The notes: generated by a model from the sequence alone, not told the origin. A stretch of 64,000 nucleotides of DNA from Mycobacterium sp. IDR2000157661 (GCF_022317005.1 NZ_CP081006.1:1116001-1180000), one strand, 5' to 3'; counted from the first letter of the stretch, positions 37,418-52,893 are shown. Translations and numbers: made by a program.

Positions 37418-39119
<1,702 letters not shown>

Positions 39120-39123
<4 letters not shown>

Positions 39124-39149
39124 TGTTTTGCTCCTCGCGTGCGCGTCAT
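39120..39149 (-). other. 9-codon micro-ORF linking thiO to thiS
   Basis: Reads MTRTRGAKQ then TGA. Its ATG overlaps the thiO stop (ATGA) and its stop overlaps the thiS ATG (ATGA). The body of the element, CGCGCACGCGAGGAGC, recurs at other sites in the window and resembles the 32-bp repeat between mrpD and mrpE. Whether the peptide matters or only the coupling is unknown. Confidence 0.85.
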
Positions 39150-40168
39150 AGCCCAGCTCCCACCGTCACATCGAGTTCGGCCGCGATCCGCGCAGCGGTC
39201 CACGGCGCGAGTAGGAATCCGTTGCGGCCGTGGCCGGCGGCCACCAGCGTTCGCTCGTCGAGGCGCTCGACGATCGGCAATCCGTCCGGCGTCATCGGCC
39301 GCAGGCCCGCCGCGCACTCGGCCAGTTCGTATTCGCCCAGCGCCGGCATCACCGCGCACGCATCGTCGAGCAGTTCCCGGACACCGCTCACCGCGGGCGC
39401 CGTGTCGCGCCCGTGCTCGTACTGCGTCGCGCCGACCACCACCCCGTCGCCGCGCGGCACCAGATACACCTGCCTGCCGTGCGCGCGCGCTCGAATGACC
39501 CGCTGCGGCACCGGCATACACCCGCGGCGCCATCGTAGGCGCAACACCTCCCCCTTCACCGGCCGGATCGGCAGGCCCGGCCACAGCTTCGGTGCGTCGA
39601 TGCCGTTCGCGATCACCACGGCATCGGCGTGCACCGATGCCAGGTCGTCGACTCGTTGCGCCCACTGCACCCCGAGCCGCTCGCAGTGCTCAGCCAATGC
39701 CCGCACCACCGCGCGGTTGTCCACCGCCAGTTCGGTTTCCGCGACGAACCCGTGCCGGATTCCCTGCGCCAGCAGCGGTTCGAGGTCGCGCGCGGCTGTG
39801 GTCATGGTCACCGGGTGCCCCTGCGCGGCCAGCCATTCGCCGACGGTCTTCAGGTCCGCCGCGTCGGCGCGGTCGACGGCGACCACGAGCGACTCCCGGG
39901 CGGTGACCACCTCGCCGGGCAACCCCTCGAGGAAATCGTCGTGCCACATCTGCAACGATGCCAGGCCGATGCGCAGCAGTTCGTCCTCGCCGGGCCAGCC
40001 CTCGCTGTGCGGCGCCAGCATGCCGCCGGCTACCCACGACGCGCCCCCGTCGTCGCTGCGGTGCACCCACACGGTCCAGCCGTCGAGCGCGGCTCGACGC
40101 GCGACGGCCAAGCCGATGACGCCGCCACCGATGACGGCCAACGAACCGGCGGACGATCCTCGAGACAT
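39146..40168 (-). CDS. thiO: glycine oxidase
   Basis: 340 residues. FAD-dependent D-amino-acid oxidase fold: [19 protein letters not shown] (FAD), [40 protein letters not shown] and C-terminal [14 protein letters not shown]. It oxidises glycine to the dehydroglycine used by ThiG. It is the first gene after the second TPP riboswitch. Confidence 0.95.
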   Translation of the reverse strand: MSRGSSAGSLAVIGGGVIGLAVARRAALDGWTVWVHRSDDGGASWVAGGMLAPHSEGWPGEDELLRIGLASLQMWHDDFLEGLPGEVVTARESLVVAVDRADAADLKTVGEWLAAQGHPVTMTTAARDLEPLLAQGIRHGFVAETELAVDNRAVVRALAEHCERLGVQWAQRVDDLASVHADAVVIANGIDAPKLWPGLPIRPVKGEVLRLRWRRGCMPVPQRVIRARAHGRQVYLVPRGDGVVVGATQYEHGRDTAPAVSGVRELLDDACAVMPALGEYELAECAAGLRPMTPDGLPIVERLDERTLVAAGHGRNGFLLAPWTAARIAAELDVTVGAGL

Positions 40169-40171
40169 TTC

Positions 40172-40258
40172 CCTCCCTTCGCCGGCATGACCCGGATCAG
40201 GTGCGACGGTAAGGGTGGCGTGCCCACTCTCAGACCCCGGTCCCGGGACTCCCGTGTG
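40172..40258 (-). ncRNA. TPP riboswitch controlling thiO operon
   Basis: On the minus strand GTCTGAGAGTGGGC (P2-P3 core) and ACCTGATCCGGGTCATGCC with GGCGAAGGGAGG form the two TPP-binding parts; the element ends at the SD of thiO (GGGAGGGAA before ATG 40168). A -10 box TACGCT (40267-40272, minus strand) would start transcription at its 5' edge. It is the second thi box in the window. Confidence 0.95.
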
Positions 40259-40287
40259 CGGATTCCAGCGTACTCAAGCCAAGGCGC

Positions 40288-40293
40288 TACCGT
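40288..40293 (+). promoter_or_regulatory. -10 box (TACCGT) for leaderless thiE
   Basis: TACCGT ends 7 nt before GTG 40301. With the divergent thiO -10 at 40267-40272, the two start points lie about 40 bp apart. thiE has no riboswitch of its own because it would be leaderless. Confidence 0.45.
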
Positions 40294-40300
40294 TCGCGGT

Positions 40301-40972
40301 GTGCAGCAAGCCCTGGACCGCTTGGCGACGGCGTCGCTGTACCTGTGCACCGACGCCCGCCGAGAGCGCGGCGACCTGGCCGAGTTCGCCGATGCGGCGT
40401 TGGCCGGCGGCGTGGACCTCATCCAGTTGCGCGACAAGAACTCGCCGGGCGAGCAGAAGTTCGGGCCGCTGGAAGCCCGTCAGGAACTCGACGCGCTCGA
40501 GCTGCTCGCCGATGCCGCGCGCCGACACGGCGCCCTGCTGGCGGTCAACGACCGCGCCGACATCGCGCTGGCGGCGGGCGCCGATGTACTGCACCTCGGT
40601 CAGGACGACCTGCCGCTCACGGTGGCCCGCCGCATCGTCGGGCCCGAACCGGTGATCGGCCGCTCCACCCACGATGCGGCCCAGGTGGCCGCTGCGATCG
40701 CCGAACCCGTCGACTACTTCTGCGTCGGGCCGTGCTGGCCCACCCCCACCAAGCCGGGCCGCCCTGCTCCCGGGCTGGACCTGGTCCGCCACACCGCCGC
40801 CACGGACACGGACAAGCCGTGGTTCGCGATCGGCGGAATCGACCACGAGCGGCTTTTCGAGGTGCTCGCCGCGGGCGCCCGCCGGATCGTGGTGGTGCGG
40901 GCGATCACCGGCGCCGACGACCCGACCTCGGCGGCGCGCAGCCTCAAAGAGGCCGTCGCGGCTGCTCGTTGA
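40301..40972 (+). CDS. thiE: thiamine-phosphate synthase
   Basis: 223 residues from GTG 40301. Joins HMP-PP to thiazole phosphate. Blocks: [14 protein letters not shown] (pyrimidine/Mg site), [57 protein letters not shown] and WFAIGGID. The GPCWPTPTK loop is the ThiE TPTK loop. The last 29 nt overlap the convergent mutT3 gene. Confidence 0.96.
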   Translation: MQQALDRLATASLYLCTDARRERGDLAEFADAALAGGVDLIQLRDKNSPGEQKFGPLEARQELDALELLADAARRHGALLAVNDRADIALAAGADVLHLGQDDLPLTVARRIVGPEPVIGRSTHDAAQVAAAIAEPVDYFCVGPCWPTPTKPGRPAPGLDLVRHTAATDTDKPWFAIGGIDHERLFEVLAAGARRIVVVRAITGADDPTSAARSLKEAVAAAR

Positions 40973-41450
40973 CCAACAGCGGGATCGCCGCGATCTCCGC
41001 GCGCAGCCGCTCCCAGCTGGCCGCGAAGCCGGGATGCAGCGGCAGGTCGGTCACCTCCTCGACGTGCACCCACCGCAACTCGGCGCTTTCCCGGTTCGGC
41101 GTCGTCGCCAGCCGTTCGGGTGCGTCGGCGATGACCGTGGTGTAGCTCCAGACGCCGGTGATCTCCAGTGTCACGACGGCGGTCCGCACGGTCAGGCGAT
41201 GGGCAGGCAGCCCCGCTTCCTCGTGGGCCTCCCGCACCGCGGCCTGTTCCGGGGTCTCGTGGCTGTCTCGCGCGCCGCCCGGAAGGCCCCAGGTTCCGCC
41301 CTGATGGCTCCACGGCGCCCGGTGCTGCAACAGCACCGCGGCCGCGCCGTCCAGACCCGGCGCACGCAGCAGCAGCCCCGCCGCGCCGTAGCGGCCCCAG
41401 AAGGCCGCACCGGTGTCGGCCACCACCCACCCGTCACCGTCGCCGCGCAC
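40944..41450 (-). CDS. mutT3: Nudix hydrolase MutT3-like
   Basis: 168 residues from GTG 41450. The Nudix box is complete: G-x5-E-x7-REUxEExGU seen as [12 protein letters not shown] followed by [12 protein letters not shown]. The preamble [19 protein letters not shown] is typical of dGTP/8-oxo-dGTP cleaning enzymes. In M. tuberculosis mutT3 is likewise convergent with thiE. It is divergent from glnX, about 115 bp apart. Confidence 0.9.
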   Translation of the reverse strand: MRGDGDGWVVADTGAAFWGRYGAAGLLLRAPGLDGAAAVLLQHRAPWSHQGGTWGLPGGARDSHETPEQAAVREAHEEAGLPAHRLTVRTAVVTLEITGVWSYTTVIADAPERLATTPNRESAELRWVHVEEVTDLPLHPGFAASWERLRAEIAAIPLLVNEQPRRPL

Positions 41451-41500
41451 ACGCCCAAGAATAGGTAACGCGCAGCTGCGGGAAACTCTCAGAGTTCTTT

Positions 41501-41508
41501 TATACAGT
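41501..41508 (+). promoter_or_regulatory. possible -10 (TATACAGT) for glnX-glnH-pknG
   Basis: In the gap between mutT3 and glnX the only AT-rich stretch is TTCTTTTATACAGTT; TATACA or TACAGT could be a -10 about 55 bp before GTG 41564. A GGAAAC is found 15 nt upstream. Weak inference. Confidence 0.3.
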
Positions 41509-41563
41509 TGAGTGCAGCCGGAATGACGAGTCGGAAAGCGAAGCAAATGAGGTCCGCGCGCAC

Positions 41564-42882
41564 GTGACTGTGGAGTTGGCGCATCCGTCGACGGAGCCGC
41601 TCGCCTCGCGGTCGCCGACGACACCGACGCACCCACGGTGGTGGTTCCTGTGGACCACCCCGGGCCGGATCCTCACCATCGGCGTGGTGCTCGCCGCGTT
41701 GGTCGTCGCCAGCGCCTTCGCCACGTCCACGACGATCAACGACCGCCAGCGGGCGCTGACCACCGTCCTGAACCACACCGAGCCGTTGGCGTTCGCGGCG
41801 GGCCAGCTGTACACGACGCTTTCGGTCGCCGACGCCGCCGCGGCGACCGCATTCATCGCAGGCGCCGAACCGCGCAACGTCCGGCAACGCTACGAGCAGG
41901 CGATCACCGACGCATCGGTCGCCGTGACCAAGGCGTCGAGTGGGCTCACGGATGAAGAGATGGTGCAGCTGCTCGGCCGACTCAACGCACAGTTGTCGGT
42001 TTACACGGGACTGGTCGAAACCGCGCGCACCAACAACCGGGCCGGTAACCCGGTCGGCTCCTCGTATCTGTCGGAGGCGTCGGCGTTGATGCAGACGCAG
42101 ATCCTGCCGCAGGCGCAACGGCTGTACGAGGAGACCTCCGAGCGGGTGGACGCCGAGACCACGGCGTCGACGCGGATCCCGGGCCCCGTCATCCTGGTGG
42201 TCCTCGCGACGCTGTTGTTCGGGGTGTTCGCCAACCGCTGGCTGGCCCGGCGGACCCGCAGGCGGATCAACATCGGCTTCGTGGCGGGCGGGCTGGCCGT
42301 GCTGATCATGTTGATGTGGGTCGGAACGGCGCTGATCATCTCCACCGCCGACAGCCGCAGCGCCAAGGACACCGCCGCGGAGTCGCTGAAGACCGTCACT
42401 AATCTCGCGATCACAGCGCAGCAGGCGCGCGCCGACGAAACCCTGGCGCTGATCCGGCGCGGGGACGAGACCGTGCGCAAGCAGTCCTACTACAACCGGA
42501 TCGAGTTGATGCAGCAGCAGCTGTCGGAGTACCTGGCCCGCGACGACGCGATCGACAAAACCGATCTGTCCGGCGCCGTGAAACTCCTCGAGCGCTGGCG
42601 CGCGGCCGACGACCGGATCAACGCCTACATCAGTGTCGGGAACTACCAGGCCGCCACGCAGGTGGCGCTCGGCACCGGCGACGACGACTCGACACCCGCG
42701 TTCAACAAGCTCGACGAGGCCCTGAGCAGCGGCATCGAAGAGAGCCGCAGCCAACTGCGCGACGACATCATCAACGCCTACCGGGTGCTGTCCGGGGCGA
42801 CCGTGGGCGCCGCCGTGCTCAGCGTGGCGGCGGCCATCGCCGTGGCGCTGGGGTTGTGGCCGAGATTGAGTGAGTACCGGTA

Positions 42883-42883
<1 letters not shown>
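41564..42883 (+). CDS. glnX: membrane sensor protein GlnX (Rv0412c-like)
   Basis: 439 residues. Membrane helices at about 38-55, 206-223, 243-262 and 408-428; the helical, mostly polar segments between them (56-205 and 263-405) would be extracytoplasmic bundles resembling chemoreceptor sensor domains. In M. tuberculosis GlnX is reported to pass the amino-acid signal from lipoprotein GlnH outside to kinase PknG inside. It is the first gene of the same three-gene unit; its stop overlaps the glnH ATG (TAATG). Confidence 0.9.
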
Positions 42884-46118
<3,235 letters not shown>

Positions 46119-46354
46119 CGGCACCTAAGAAATCCGCGCGCAGTCACAGCAACGTTCGGCCGGTCAACACGCTGGTCAGAGCGTCGTCGGTGCTCAGAAA
46201 CCCATGGTCAAGGTGCGCGATCCGTAGTAATCTGCGTCACAGGTTGAGTTCACAGCCACCAGGTGACGTCATCGGCGTCGGGGTGAACTCCCGGCGTGCG
46301 GCTTTTACCAACGAGGGTCCCCCCTGGCGCCATCCGCGTACTAATCCTCGACTG
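46119..46354 (+). other. 236-bp gap before the STAS gene, possible promoter and long leader
   Basis: A TGGTCA (46205-46210), 17 nt, TAATCT (46228-46233) pair could be a promoter. That leaves a leader of about 110 nt containing GC-rich complementary stretches (for example GGGGTGAACTCCCGG near 46277-46291). No known riboswitch was recognised. The first 85 bp after pknG hold nothing I can name. Confidence 0.35.
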
Positions 46355-46813
46355 ATGGAGTGCACGGTGTCTGCTATCGGAACCTGCCGCGTGTTCCGCC
46401 CCGACCCCCGGTCGTTCGATCGTTGCGAACGACACCACAGGGGCAATTTCTCCGCATCGCACCTTCACGGCTCGACGGTCGTCGTCTCCGTCGAGGGCGA
46501 GATCGACGCCACCAACAACCGGGCGCTCGCCAACTACGTCGAAGGCCGGGTCGCCGGCGCCAAGCGCCTGCTGCTCGATCTGCGGCTCGTCGACTTCTTC
46601 GGCACGGCCGGGTTCGCGGCCCTGCACAACGTCAACGTCGTCTGCTCCCGCCTCGGGGTGAGCTGGCAGCTGCGGTGCGGCAGGCAGGTCCGCAGGCTGC
46701 TGGCGATCTGCGACCCGGACGGCACGCTGCCGCTCGAAGAAGCGCAGTCAGTCCTCGACGAGCTGGGCGCAGGCCCGGGCGATCGCCAACTCCTCATCGG
46801 TGGGAATCACTAG
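46355..46813 (+). CDS. STAS-domain protein (anti-sigma-factor-antagonist-like)
   Basis: 152 residues from ATG 46355; GTG 46367 is an alternative. One STAS domain: [42 protein letters not shown] and a C-terminal helix. The residue that is usually the phosphorylated Ser in the D-x-x-G-S-A-G loop is Thr (FFGTAGF). Such proteins release sigma factors from anti-sigma kinases; which partner it has is unknown. Its last 66 nt overlap the 3' end of the convergent ackA. Confidence 0.82.
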   Translation: MECTVSAIGTCRVFRPDPRSFDRCERHHRGNFSASHLHGSTVVVSVEGEIDATNNRALANYVEGRVAGAKRLLLDLRLVDFFGTAGFAALHNVNVVCSRLGVSWQLRCGRQVRRLLAICDPDGTLPLEEAQSVLDELGAGPGDRQLLIGGNH

Positions 46814-47878
46814 CACCGTCGTCGGGGAGTTCTCCGCAGAGATCCGCCGGGCCGTCTTGGCCGGGCTGGCGTTGAGATGTTCGTCGAGTTCGATACCCAG
46901 CGGCGCCATGCCGCTCAGCGCGTCACGGCGCGCTGCGGCGTCGTTCTCCCCGACCCCGGCGGTGAACGTGATGACGTCGGCCGAGCCCAGCAGCGCCAGA
47001 TAGGCGCCGATGTACTTGCGCAGGCGGTGGATGTAGACGTCGTAGGCCAGTTGCGCCGCGGGGTCGCCGGCGTCGATGCGCTGGTGCAGCACCCGGAAGT
47101 CGGTCTCGCCGCTGAGCCCGCGGACGCCGGAACTGCGGTTGAGCATCTCCTCGATGTCCTCGATGCTCATGCCCGCGGTGCGCCACAGATACATCAGCAA
47201 CCCGGGGTCGACATCACCCGAGCGGGTGCCCATCACCAGGCCCTCCATCGGGGTCAACCCCATCGACGTGTCCACGGGCCTGCCGCCGACGATGGCCGAG
47301 GCCGACGCCCCGTTACCCAGGTGCAGCACGATCTGGCGCAGCGACTCCAGCGGCACCCCGAGGTAGGCGGCGGCCTGTTCACTGACGTACTGGTGCGACG
47401 TGCCGTGAAACCCGTAGCGGCGGACATGCCACCGCTCGGCCACGTCGCGGTCGATCGCATACGTCGCCGCGGCAGGCGGCAGGCGGTGGAAGAACGCGGT
47501 GTCGAACACGGCGACGTGAGGAAGATCGGGCAGGGCTCGGCGAGCCTCCTCGATGCCCAGCAGTGCAGGCGGATTGTGCAGCGGGGCGAGCGAGGACAAC
47601 TCGTCGATCTTGGCGACCAGCGCGTCGTCGACCAGTGTCGGGCGGTAGATGTCCGGGCCGCCGTGCACCACGCGATGGCCGACCGCGACGACTCCCGCCA
47701 TGTCGTCGGCGAGCTCGTCGAACACCACCCGCAGCGCGGCGCCGTGATCGGGGACGTCGCCGTCACCGATCCGCTCCACGATGCCATCGGCGACCATGGT
47801 GGCCGTGTCCGGTTCGATCACTGCGTATTTGAGCGACGATGAACCCGAGTTGAGGACAAGGACGCGGTGGCCCGTCAA
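46748..47878 (-). CDS. ackA: acetate kinase
   Basis: 376 residues from TTG 47878, overlapping the pta stop as TTGA. Motifs: [13 protein letters not shown] at the start, HRVVHGG, the catalytic pair region [11 protein letters not shown] and [42 protein letters not shown] and FTAGVGEND. It forms ATP and acetate from acetyl phosphate made by Pta. The rare TTG start coupled to pta may set the ratio of the two enzymes. Confidence 0.96.
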   Translation of the reverse strand: MTGHRVLVLNSGSSSLKYAVIEPDTATMVADGIVERIGDGDVPDHGAALRVVFDELADDMAGVVAVGHRVVHGGPDIYRPTLVDDALVAKIDELSSLAPLHNPPALLGIEEARRALPDLPHVAVFDTAFFHRLPPAAATYAIDRDVAERWHVRRYGFHGTSHQYVSEQAAAYLGVPLESLRQIVLHLGNGASASAIVGGRPVDTSMGLTPMEGLVMGTRSGDVDPGLLMYLWRTAGMSIEDIEEMLNRSSGVRGLSGETDFRVLHQRIDAGDPAAQLAYDVYIHRLRKYIGAYLALLGSADVITFTAGVGENDAAARRDALSGMAPLGIELDEHLNASPAKTARRISAENSPTTVLVIPTDEELAIARACAQLVED

Positions 47879-50049
47879 TTCTCCGTGCTCCCCGCGTCCG
47901 CGGGCTTCTGCGCCTGGATCGCGGTGATCGCCACGGTGTTGACGATGTCGGCGACCAGTGCGCCTCGCGACAGGTCGTTGACCGGCTTCTTCAGCCCCTG
48001 CAGCACCGGGCCGATCGCGATCGCACCTGCGCTGCGCTGAACCGCCTTGTACGTGTTGTTGCCGGTGTTGAGGTCGGGGAAGATCAGCACGGTCGCGCGG
48101 CCCGCCACCTCCGAGTCGGGCATCTTGGTCCTGGCCACCGACGGCTCCACCGCGGCGTCGTACTGGATCGGCCCGTCGACGAGTAGATCCGGTTCCCGCT
48201 GTCGCACCAATTCCGTTGCGGCTCTTACCTTGTCGACGTCCGCACCGGTGCCGCTGCTGCCGGTCGAGTAGGACAGCATCGCGACGAGCGGTTCGATGCC
48301 GAAGCGGTCCGCGGTTCGCGCCGAGGAGATCGCGATGTCGGCCAGTTGCTCGGCGGTCGGATCCGGCACGATCGCACAGTCGCCGTAGGCCAGTACCCGG
48401 TCGGCCAGACACATCAGGAAGATGCTGGACACGGTCTCGACGTCGGGCAGGGTCTTGATGATCTCGAACGACGGCCGCACCGTGTGCGCCGTGGTGTGCC
48501 GCGCGCCGGACACCATGCCGTCGACCATGTCGTTGTGCACCAGCATGGTGCCGAAGTAGGACACGTCGTGGATGATCTCCCGGGCCTGCTCGACGGTGAC
48601 GCCCTTTTGCTTGCGCAGTTCGGCGTACTGTTCGGCGAACTTGTCGCACAGGTCGCTGGTCTGCGGGTCGAGCACCGCGGCGGCCGAGATGTCCACTCCG
48701 AGTTCGGCTGCGCGGGAACGCACCTGGGACTCCTCACCGAGAATGGTGAGGTCGGCCACCTCCCGGTCCAACAGCCGCCCCGCGGCGGTGAGGATGCGGT
48801 CGTCGTCGCCCTCGGGCAGCACGATGTGTCTACGGTCCCTGCGCGCCCATTCCAGCAACTGGTAGGTGAACATCTGCGGCGTGACCACGTTGGGGATCGG
48901 AATCGTCAACTGCGTCAACAGATCCGCCGTGTCGACATGCCTCTCCATCAGCGAGAGCGCGGTGTCGATCTTACGCAGCGACTTCGAGGTGACCCGGCCG
49001 CGCGCCGACGCCACCTTGCCCGCGGCCTCGAACGTGCCGAAGCGGGTGGTGACGATCGGCAGTCGCAGGCCCAGCCCTGACACCAGCGAGGCGATCGACG
49101 GGTGCAACTCCAGCCCACCGTTGAGGATCAGCGCCGACAGGGTAGGGAAGCCCTCGGCCACGTGGGCGCTGACGACGGCGAGCACCACGTCGGAGCGATC
49201 GCCGGGGGTGATGACGGCGACCCCCTCGGTCAGCCGCTCCAGGACGTGTTCGGCGGTCATGCCTGCCACCAGTACGTCCATCGCCTCTCGCGACAACAGC
49301 GCCGGATCGCCGCAGATGACGGTGCCTTCGACCGCCTCCTGCAACTCGGCGACCGACGCGGCGACCAGCAGCGGATCCTCGGGCAGCACATAGCTCTTGG
49401 GCTCGAACGGCTCGAGCGCATCGGCGACCGCGGCCAACTCGTCCGGGGCGCAGCGGTTCGCGACCACCGCGGCGGTGTGGGCGTGCTGGGCGGCGATCTC
49501 GACCAGGCACACGTCGACGAGGTGGGCCACCTGTTCGGGGCTGCGGCCCTTGGCCTTCACGGCCAGCACGATGGAGGCGCCCAGGTTGGCGGCGATGCGC
49601 GCGTTGGTCGACAGCTCACTGGGCGCGGCCACGTCGGTGTAGTCGCTGCCGACGATCAGCACCGCGTCGCACTGGTCGGCGACGTGGTGGTAGCGGTCGA
49701 CGATCTCGGCGAGCGCGGCATCGGGGTCGTCGTGCAGCTGCTGGTAGCCGACGCCGACGCACTCGTCGTAGCCAAGCCCGGCGGTGCTCTGCTCGAGCAG
49801 CAGTTCGAGGATGTAGTCCCGTTCCTCGCCGACGCGGGTGATCGGCCGGAACACACCGACTTTGGCGGCAGTGGCCGTCAGCCGGTGCAGGATGCCCAGC
49901 GCGATCGTCGACTTGCCGGTGTCGCCTTCGGGTGACGCCACGTAGACGGCGGATGAGCGCTCGCGCGAAGACAATGAGTCAGATGAGCGCTCGCGCGAAG
50001 ACAATGAGTCAGATGAGCGCTCGCGCGAAGGCAATGAGTCAGCCGGCAC
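47875..50049 (-). CDS. pta: phosphate acetyltransferase (long form)
   Basis: 724 residues. N-terminal BioD-like P-loop domain ([16 protein letters not shown]), a middle DRTGG domain and the C-terminal PTA domain ([73 protein letters not shown]). It converts acetyl-CoA to acetyl phosphate. The start GTG 50049 is followed by residues 4-33 that are encoded by three 30-bp repeats ([10 protein letters not shown] pattern) unrelated to Pta; the GTG before [10 protein letters not shown] is a possible shorter start. Coupled to ackA. Confidence 0.93.
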   Translation of the reverse strand: MPADSLPSRERSSDSLSSRERSSDSLSSRERSSAVYVASPEGDTGKSTIALGILHRLTATAAKVGVFRPITRVGEERDYILELLLEQSTAGLGYDECVGVGYQQLHDDPDAALAEIVDRYHHVADQCDAVLIVGSDYTDVAAPSELSTNARIAANLGASIVLAVKAKGRSPEQVAHLVDVCLVEIAAQHAHTAAVVANRCAPDELAAVADALEPFEPKSYVLPEDPLLVAASVAELQEAVEGTVICGDPALLSREAMDVLVAGMTAEHVLERLTEGVAVITPGDRSDVVLAVVSAHVAEGFPTLSALILNGGLELHPSIASLVSGLGLRLPIVTTRFGTFEAAGKVASARGRVTSKSLRKIDTALSLMERHVDTADLLTQLTIPIPNVVTPQMFTYQLLEWARRDRRHIVLPEGDDDRILTAAGRLLDREVADLTILGEESQVRSRAAELGVDISAAAVLDPQTSDLCDKFAEQYAELRKQKGVTVEQAREIIHDVSYFGTMLVHNDMVDGMVSGARHTTAHTVRPSFEIIKTLPDVETVSSIFLMCLADRVLAYGDCAIVPDPTAEQLADIAISSARTADRFGIEPLVAMLSYSTGSSGTGADVDKVRAATELVRQREPDLLVDGPIQYDAAVEPSVARTKMPDSEVAGRATVLIFPDLNTGNNTYKAVQRSAGAIAIGPVLQGLKKPVNDLSRGALVADIVNTVAITAIQAQKPADAGSTEN
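49953..50042 (+). repeat. three 30-bp tandem repeats inside the pta start
   Basis: Units at 49953, 49983 and 50013, each starting ATGAGCGCTCGCGCGAAG on the plus strand, antisense to pta. The unit length of 30 keeps pta in frame, adding ten residues per unit. The third unit has one base change (GCA for ACA). The core matches the mrpD-mrpE and MMPL repeats. Confidence 0.95.
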
Positions 50050-50068
50050 CCGACCAGCCTAGGGCACC

Positions 50069-51061
50069 TCAGCCGGTGGTCGGGTCCACGGGGATGTCGA
50101 CGACTGCGAACAGGCCGCGGTGGTCGGAGCCCGAGACGGCGACGGTCTGGGCCGACGTCGCGACGGCGTTGCGCACCAACACGTGGTCGATCCCCACGAC
50201 CGGTGGTCGCCACGGCCGGCTGGGATAGCTTCTCGTGAGTCCCGCGCCGGCTTGTTCGGCCGCATCGCGGTAGCCCTCGTCGAGCAGCGCCCGAAACGGC
50301 CGCATGTCATAGGTGGCGTTGAGATCGCCGGCGACGATCACCGCACCCGGCCCCGCATCGCGGGCGAGCGCGCGCAACGTCGACGGCAACCGCTCGATGT
50401 CGCCGCGGAACCAACGCAGCGGCTGCACCCACGGTGCGGCCAGGTGCACGGCGAGCACCGTCGTGTCGAACCGCACGCCGGGCACCGTGATGCGGGCGCG
50501 CAGCATCGGCATCTGGTAACCGCCGATCGGCGCCGAGGCCACGATCGGATGCCGACTCCATACCCCGATCCCGGCCGCCATCGGTTGTGGGTCGAGGACG
50601 CGGTGCGGAAATCCGGCGTCCAGTCCGGCAGCCGACATCGCGGCCGCCACCTGTGGCGTCATCTCCTCGACCACCAGCACATCGGCCGCCACGTCGGCCA
50701 GCGCGACGACGGCGCGCGGATCAGCCTGTCCGAGTCCGAGATTCGCGGTGACGACACGCAGCGCCACCGACGGCGCACCGACCTCGTCGGGCCCGATGTA
50801 CCGGGGCGCAAGCACCGCCAGCATGACCATCGCCAGGCAGGCGGCCACGATGGTGAGGACCCAGCGACGCGCCACGGCGAACAACACCATCGCCACGACG
50901 GCCAGGGGCGTCAGGTAGGGCGAGGCCGCGGCCAGCACCAGCACCACCTCATGAGTGATCGGCAGGTAGCGCGCCAGCAGCGCCGCCGCGGCGATGCCGA
51001 AGGCCAGAGCGCCGAGACCCACCGCGAACGCACCGAGGATCGTCGCCAACACTCGGAACAC
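50069..51061 (-). CDS. membrane-anchored endonuclease/exonuclease/phosphatase-family protein
   Basis: 330 residues. Three N-terminal membrane helices (about 5-30, 40-62 and 68-88) are followed by an EEP domain: RVVTANLGLGQADPRAVV, VLVVEEMTPQ (metal Glu), VIVAGDLNATYDMRP, and the catalytic SGSDHRGLFAVVD at the C-terminus. The fold covers nucleases and sphingomyelinase/phosphoinositide phosphatases; the active site would face outside the cell. It lies between pta and fgd1 with short gaps (19 and 26 nt). Confidence 0.85.
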   Translation of the reverse strand: MFRVLATILGAFAVGLGALAFGIAAAALLARYLPITHEVVLVLAAASPYLTPLAVVAMVLFAVARRWVLTIVAACLAMVMLAVLAPRYIGPDEVGAPSVALRVVTANLGLGQADPRAVVALADVAADVLVVEEMTPQVAAAMSAAGLDAGFPHRVLDPQPMAAGIGVWSRHPIVASAPIGGYQMPMLRARITVPGVRFDTTVLAVHLAAPWVQPLRWFRGDIERLPSTLRALARDAGPGAVIVAGDLNATYDMRPFRALLDEGYRDAAEQAGAGLTRSYPSRPWRPPVVGIDHVLVRNAVATSAQTVAVSGSDHRGLFAVVDIPVDPTTG

Positions 51062-51087
51062 GGTGTGTTGGTCCGGTCTTCGGCCGC

Positions 51088-52098
51088 TCAGCCCAGCCGG
51101 CGCAGGCGCGGCTCGAGATCCTTGCCGAACAGCTCGAGGAAGCGGCGCTGATCGTGGCCTGGGGCGTGGAACACCAGGTGGTTCAGTCCCCAGTCAACGT
51201 AGTCCTTGACCTTCTCGACGGCTTCGTCGGGATCGGACGCGACGATCCAGCGCTTGGCGACCTGCTCGATGGGCAGTTCGTCGGCGGCCTTCTCCATCTC
51301 CATGGGGTCGTCGATGGAGTGCTTCTGTTCGGCGGTCAGCGACAGCGGTGCCCAGAACCGGGTGTTCTCCAGCGCCAGTTCCGGATCGGTGTCGTAGGAG
51401 ATCTTGATCTCGATCATCCGGTCGATGTCGTCGGGATTGCGGTCGGCGGCCGCGGCGCCCTCCTTGACGGCCGGGATGAGCTTGTCCTTGTACAGTTCCT
51501 CGCCCTTGCCCGAGGTGCAGATGAACCCGTCGCCCGCGCGGCCGGCGTACTTGGCGACCACCGGGCCGCCCGCCGCGATGTAGACCGGGACACCGCCCTC
51601 GGGCACGTCGTAGATCGAGGCGCCCTTGGTGTGGTAATACTCGCCGTCGAAGTCGACCCGGTCGCCGAGCCACAGTTCGCGCATCAGCCTGACCGACTCG
51701 CGCAGCCGGGCGAAGCGCTCCTTGAACTCGGGCCAGTCCCCTTCGTAGCCCGTGGCGATCTCGTTGAGCGCCTCACCGGTTCCCACGCCGAGCATGACCC
51801 GCCCCGGGTACAGACACCCCATCGTCGCGAACGCCTGGGCGATCACGGCGGGGTTGTAGCGGAACGTCGGCGTCATCACCGACGTGCCGAGCATGATGCG
51901 CTCGGTGCGCTCGCCGACCGCGGTCATCCACGCCAGCGAGAACGGCGCGTGTCCACCTTCGTGGCGCCACGGCTGGAAGTGATCGCTGACGACGGCGCTG
52001 TCCATGCCGTGCTCTTCGGCGGCGACGCCGAGTTCGACGAGTTCCCGCGGCGCGAACTGCTCCGCCGACGCCTTGTATCCGAGCTTGAGCTCACCCAT
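51088..52098 (-). CDS. fgd1: F420-dependent glucose-6-phosphate dehydrogenase
   Basis: 336 residues from ATG 52098 ([19 protein letters not shown]). Luciferase-like TIM barrel. Fgd motifs: [18 protein letters not shown] (with the active His and Trp), [33 protein letters not shown] and the phosphate-binding Lys/Arg near [22 protein letters not shown]. It reduces coenzyme F420 with glucose 6-phosphate, feeding the many F420 enzymes of mycobacteria. An element of the CGCACGCGAGGAGC family supplies its SD. Confidence 0.97.
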   Translation of the reverse strand: MGELKLGYKASAEQFAPRELVELGVAAEEHGMDSAVVSDHFQPWRHEGGHAPFSLAWMTAVGERTERIMLGTSVMTPTFRYNPAVIAQAFATMGCLYPGRVMLGVGTGEALNEIATGYEGDWPEFKERFARLRESVRLMRELWLGDRVDFDGEYYHTKGASIYDVPEGGVPVYIAAGGPVVAKYAGRAGDGFICTSGKGEELYKDKLIPAVKEGAAAADRNPDDIDRMIEIKISYDTDPELALENTRFWAPLSLTAEQKHSIDDPMEMEKAADELPIEQVAKRWIVASDPDEAVEKVKDYVDWGLNHLVFHAPGHDQRRFLELFGKDLEPRLRRLG

Positions 52099-52123
52099 TG
52101 ATTTCCGCTCCTCGCGTGCGCAC
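52091..52123 (-). repeat. CGCACGCGAGGAGC element before fgd1, with an overlapping 10-codon micro-ORF
   Basis: On the minus strand GTG-CGC-ACG-CGA-GGA-GCG-GAA-ATC leads to a stop just inside fgd1. The encoded [10 protein letters not shown] resembles MTRTRGAKQ between thiO and thiS. GAGGAG lies 9 nt before the fgd1 ATG. Confidence 0.7.
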
Positions 52124-52146
52124 GGTTTCTTTTCTACTCCCCTGCC

Positions 52147-52152
52147 TACACT
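52147..52152 (+). promoter_or_regulatory. -10 box (TACACT) for leaderless metallo-hydrolase gene
   Basis: TACACT ends 6 nt before ATG 52159. Leaderless start inferred from spacing. Confidence 0.4.
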
Positions 52153-52158
52153 CGCGGC

Positions 52159-52893
52159 ATGCCAGCAGCCTTGACGGCGGTGACCGACAGTGTGCACTTC
52201 GCCTACACCGACCTCGTCAACTGGACGTTGGTCACCGACGGTGAGGGTGTGGTGCTGATCGACGCAGGCTTTCCCGGCAGCCGGGACGACGTGCTGGCCT
52301 CGCTGCGTCGACTGGGCTTCGGCGTCGACGACCTACGCGCGATCCTGTTGACCCACGCGCACGTCGACCACTTCGGATCGGCCATCTGGTTCGCCCGCAC
52401 CCATGGCACACCGGTGTTCTGCCACGCCGCGGAGGTCGGTCACGCCAAGCGGGAGTACCTGGAGCAGGCGTCGCCGGTCGACATCGCCAAGCACGCCTGG
52501 CGTCCGCGCTACCTCACCTGGTCGCTGGCGATCACCCGCAAGGGCGCCATGGTGCGCGACGGCATCCCGACCGCTTCGGCACTGACCGAGGACATCGCAA
52601 CCGGCCTGCCCGGTGCGCCGAAGGCGATCCCGACCCCGGGGCACACCGGCGGACACTGCTCGTTCCTCGTCGACGGCGTGGTGGTGACCGGGGACGCGTT
52701 GGTCACCGGGCATCCGCTGCTGACGCGCGGGGGGCCCCAGTTGCTTCCCGGACTGTTCAACCACGACGAGGAGGGCTGCGTGCGCAGCCTGTCCGTCCTG
52801 GCCCTGCTCGACGCCGACGTGCTGCTACCGGGCCACGGGCCGATGTGGCGCGGGTCGATCCGCGAGGCAGCCGAGACCGCCGCGCGCCGCTAG
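52159..52893 (+). CDS. metallo-beta-lactamase-fold hydrolase (Rv0406c-like)
   Basis: 244 residues. The metal-binding motif H-x-H-x-D-H is [12 protein letters not shown] (near residue 62); [13 protein letters not shown] (third His), [10 protein letters not shown] (bridging Asp) and LLPGHGPMW (last His) complete the site. [14 protein letters not shown] precedes it. General hydrolase; substrate unknown. It is divergent from fgd1, as Rv0406c is close to fgd1 in M. tuberculosis, and convergent with the next gene (4-nt overlap). Confidence 0.88.
   Translation: MPAALTAVTDSVHFAYTDLVNWTLVTDGEGVVLIDAGFPGSRDDVLASLRRLGFGVDDLRAILLTHAHVDHFGSAIWFARTHGTPVFCHAAEVGHAKREYLEQASPVDIAKHAWRPRYLTWSLAITRKGAMVRDGIPTASALTEDIATGLPGAPKAIPTPGHTGGHCSFLVDGVVVTGDALVTGHPLLTRGGPQLLPGLFNHDEEGCVRSLSVLALLDADVLLPGHGPMWRGSIREAAETAARR

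Noticed and set aside
41481..41509. ECF sigma-factor promoter for glnX
   Set aside because: GGAAAC and GTT are present but the spacing of 20 nt is too long for the SigE/SigH patterns I know.
46270..46300. FMN riboswitch fragment
   Set aside because: GGGGTGAACTCCCGGCG looks like one FMN aptamer segment, but the rest of the conserved core (GACCGGCGGT and flanks) is absent.
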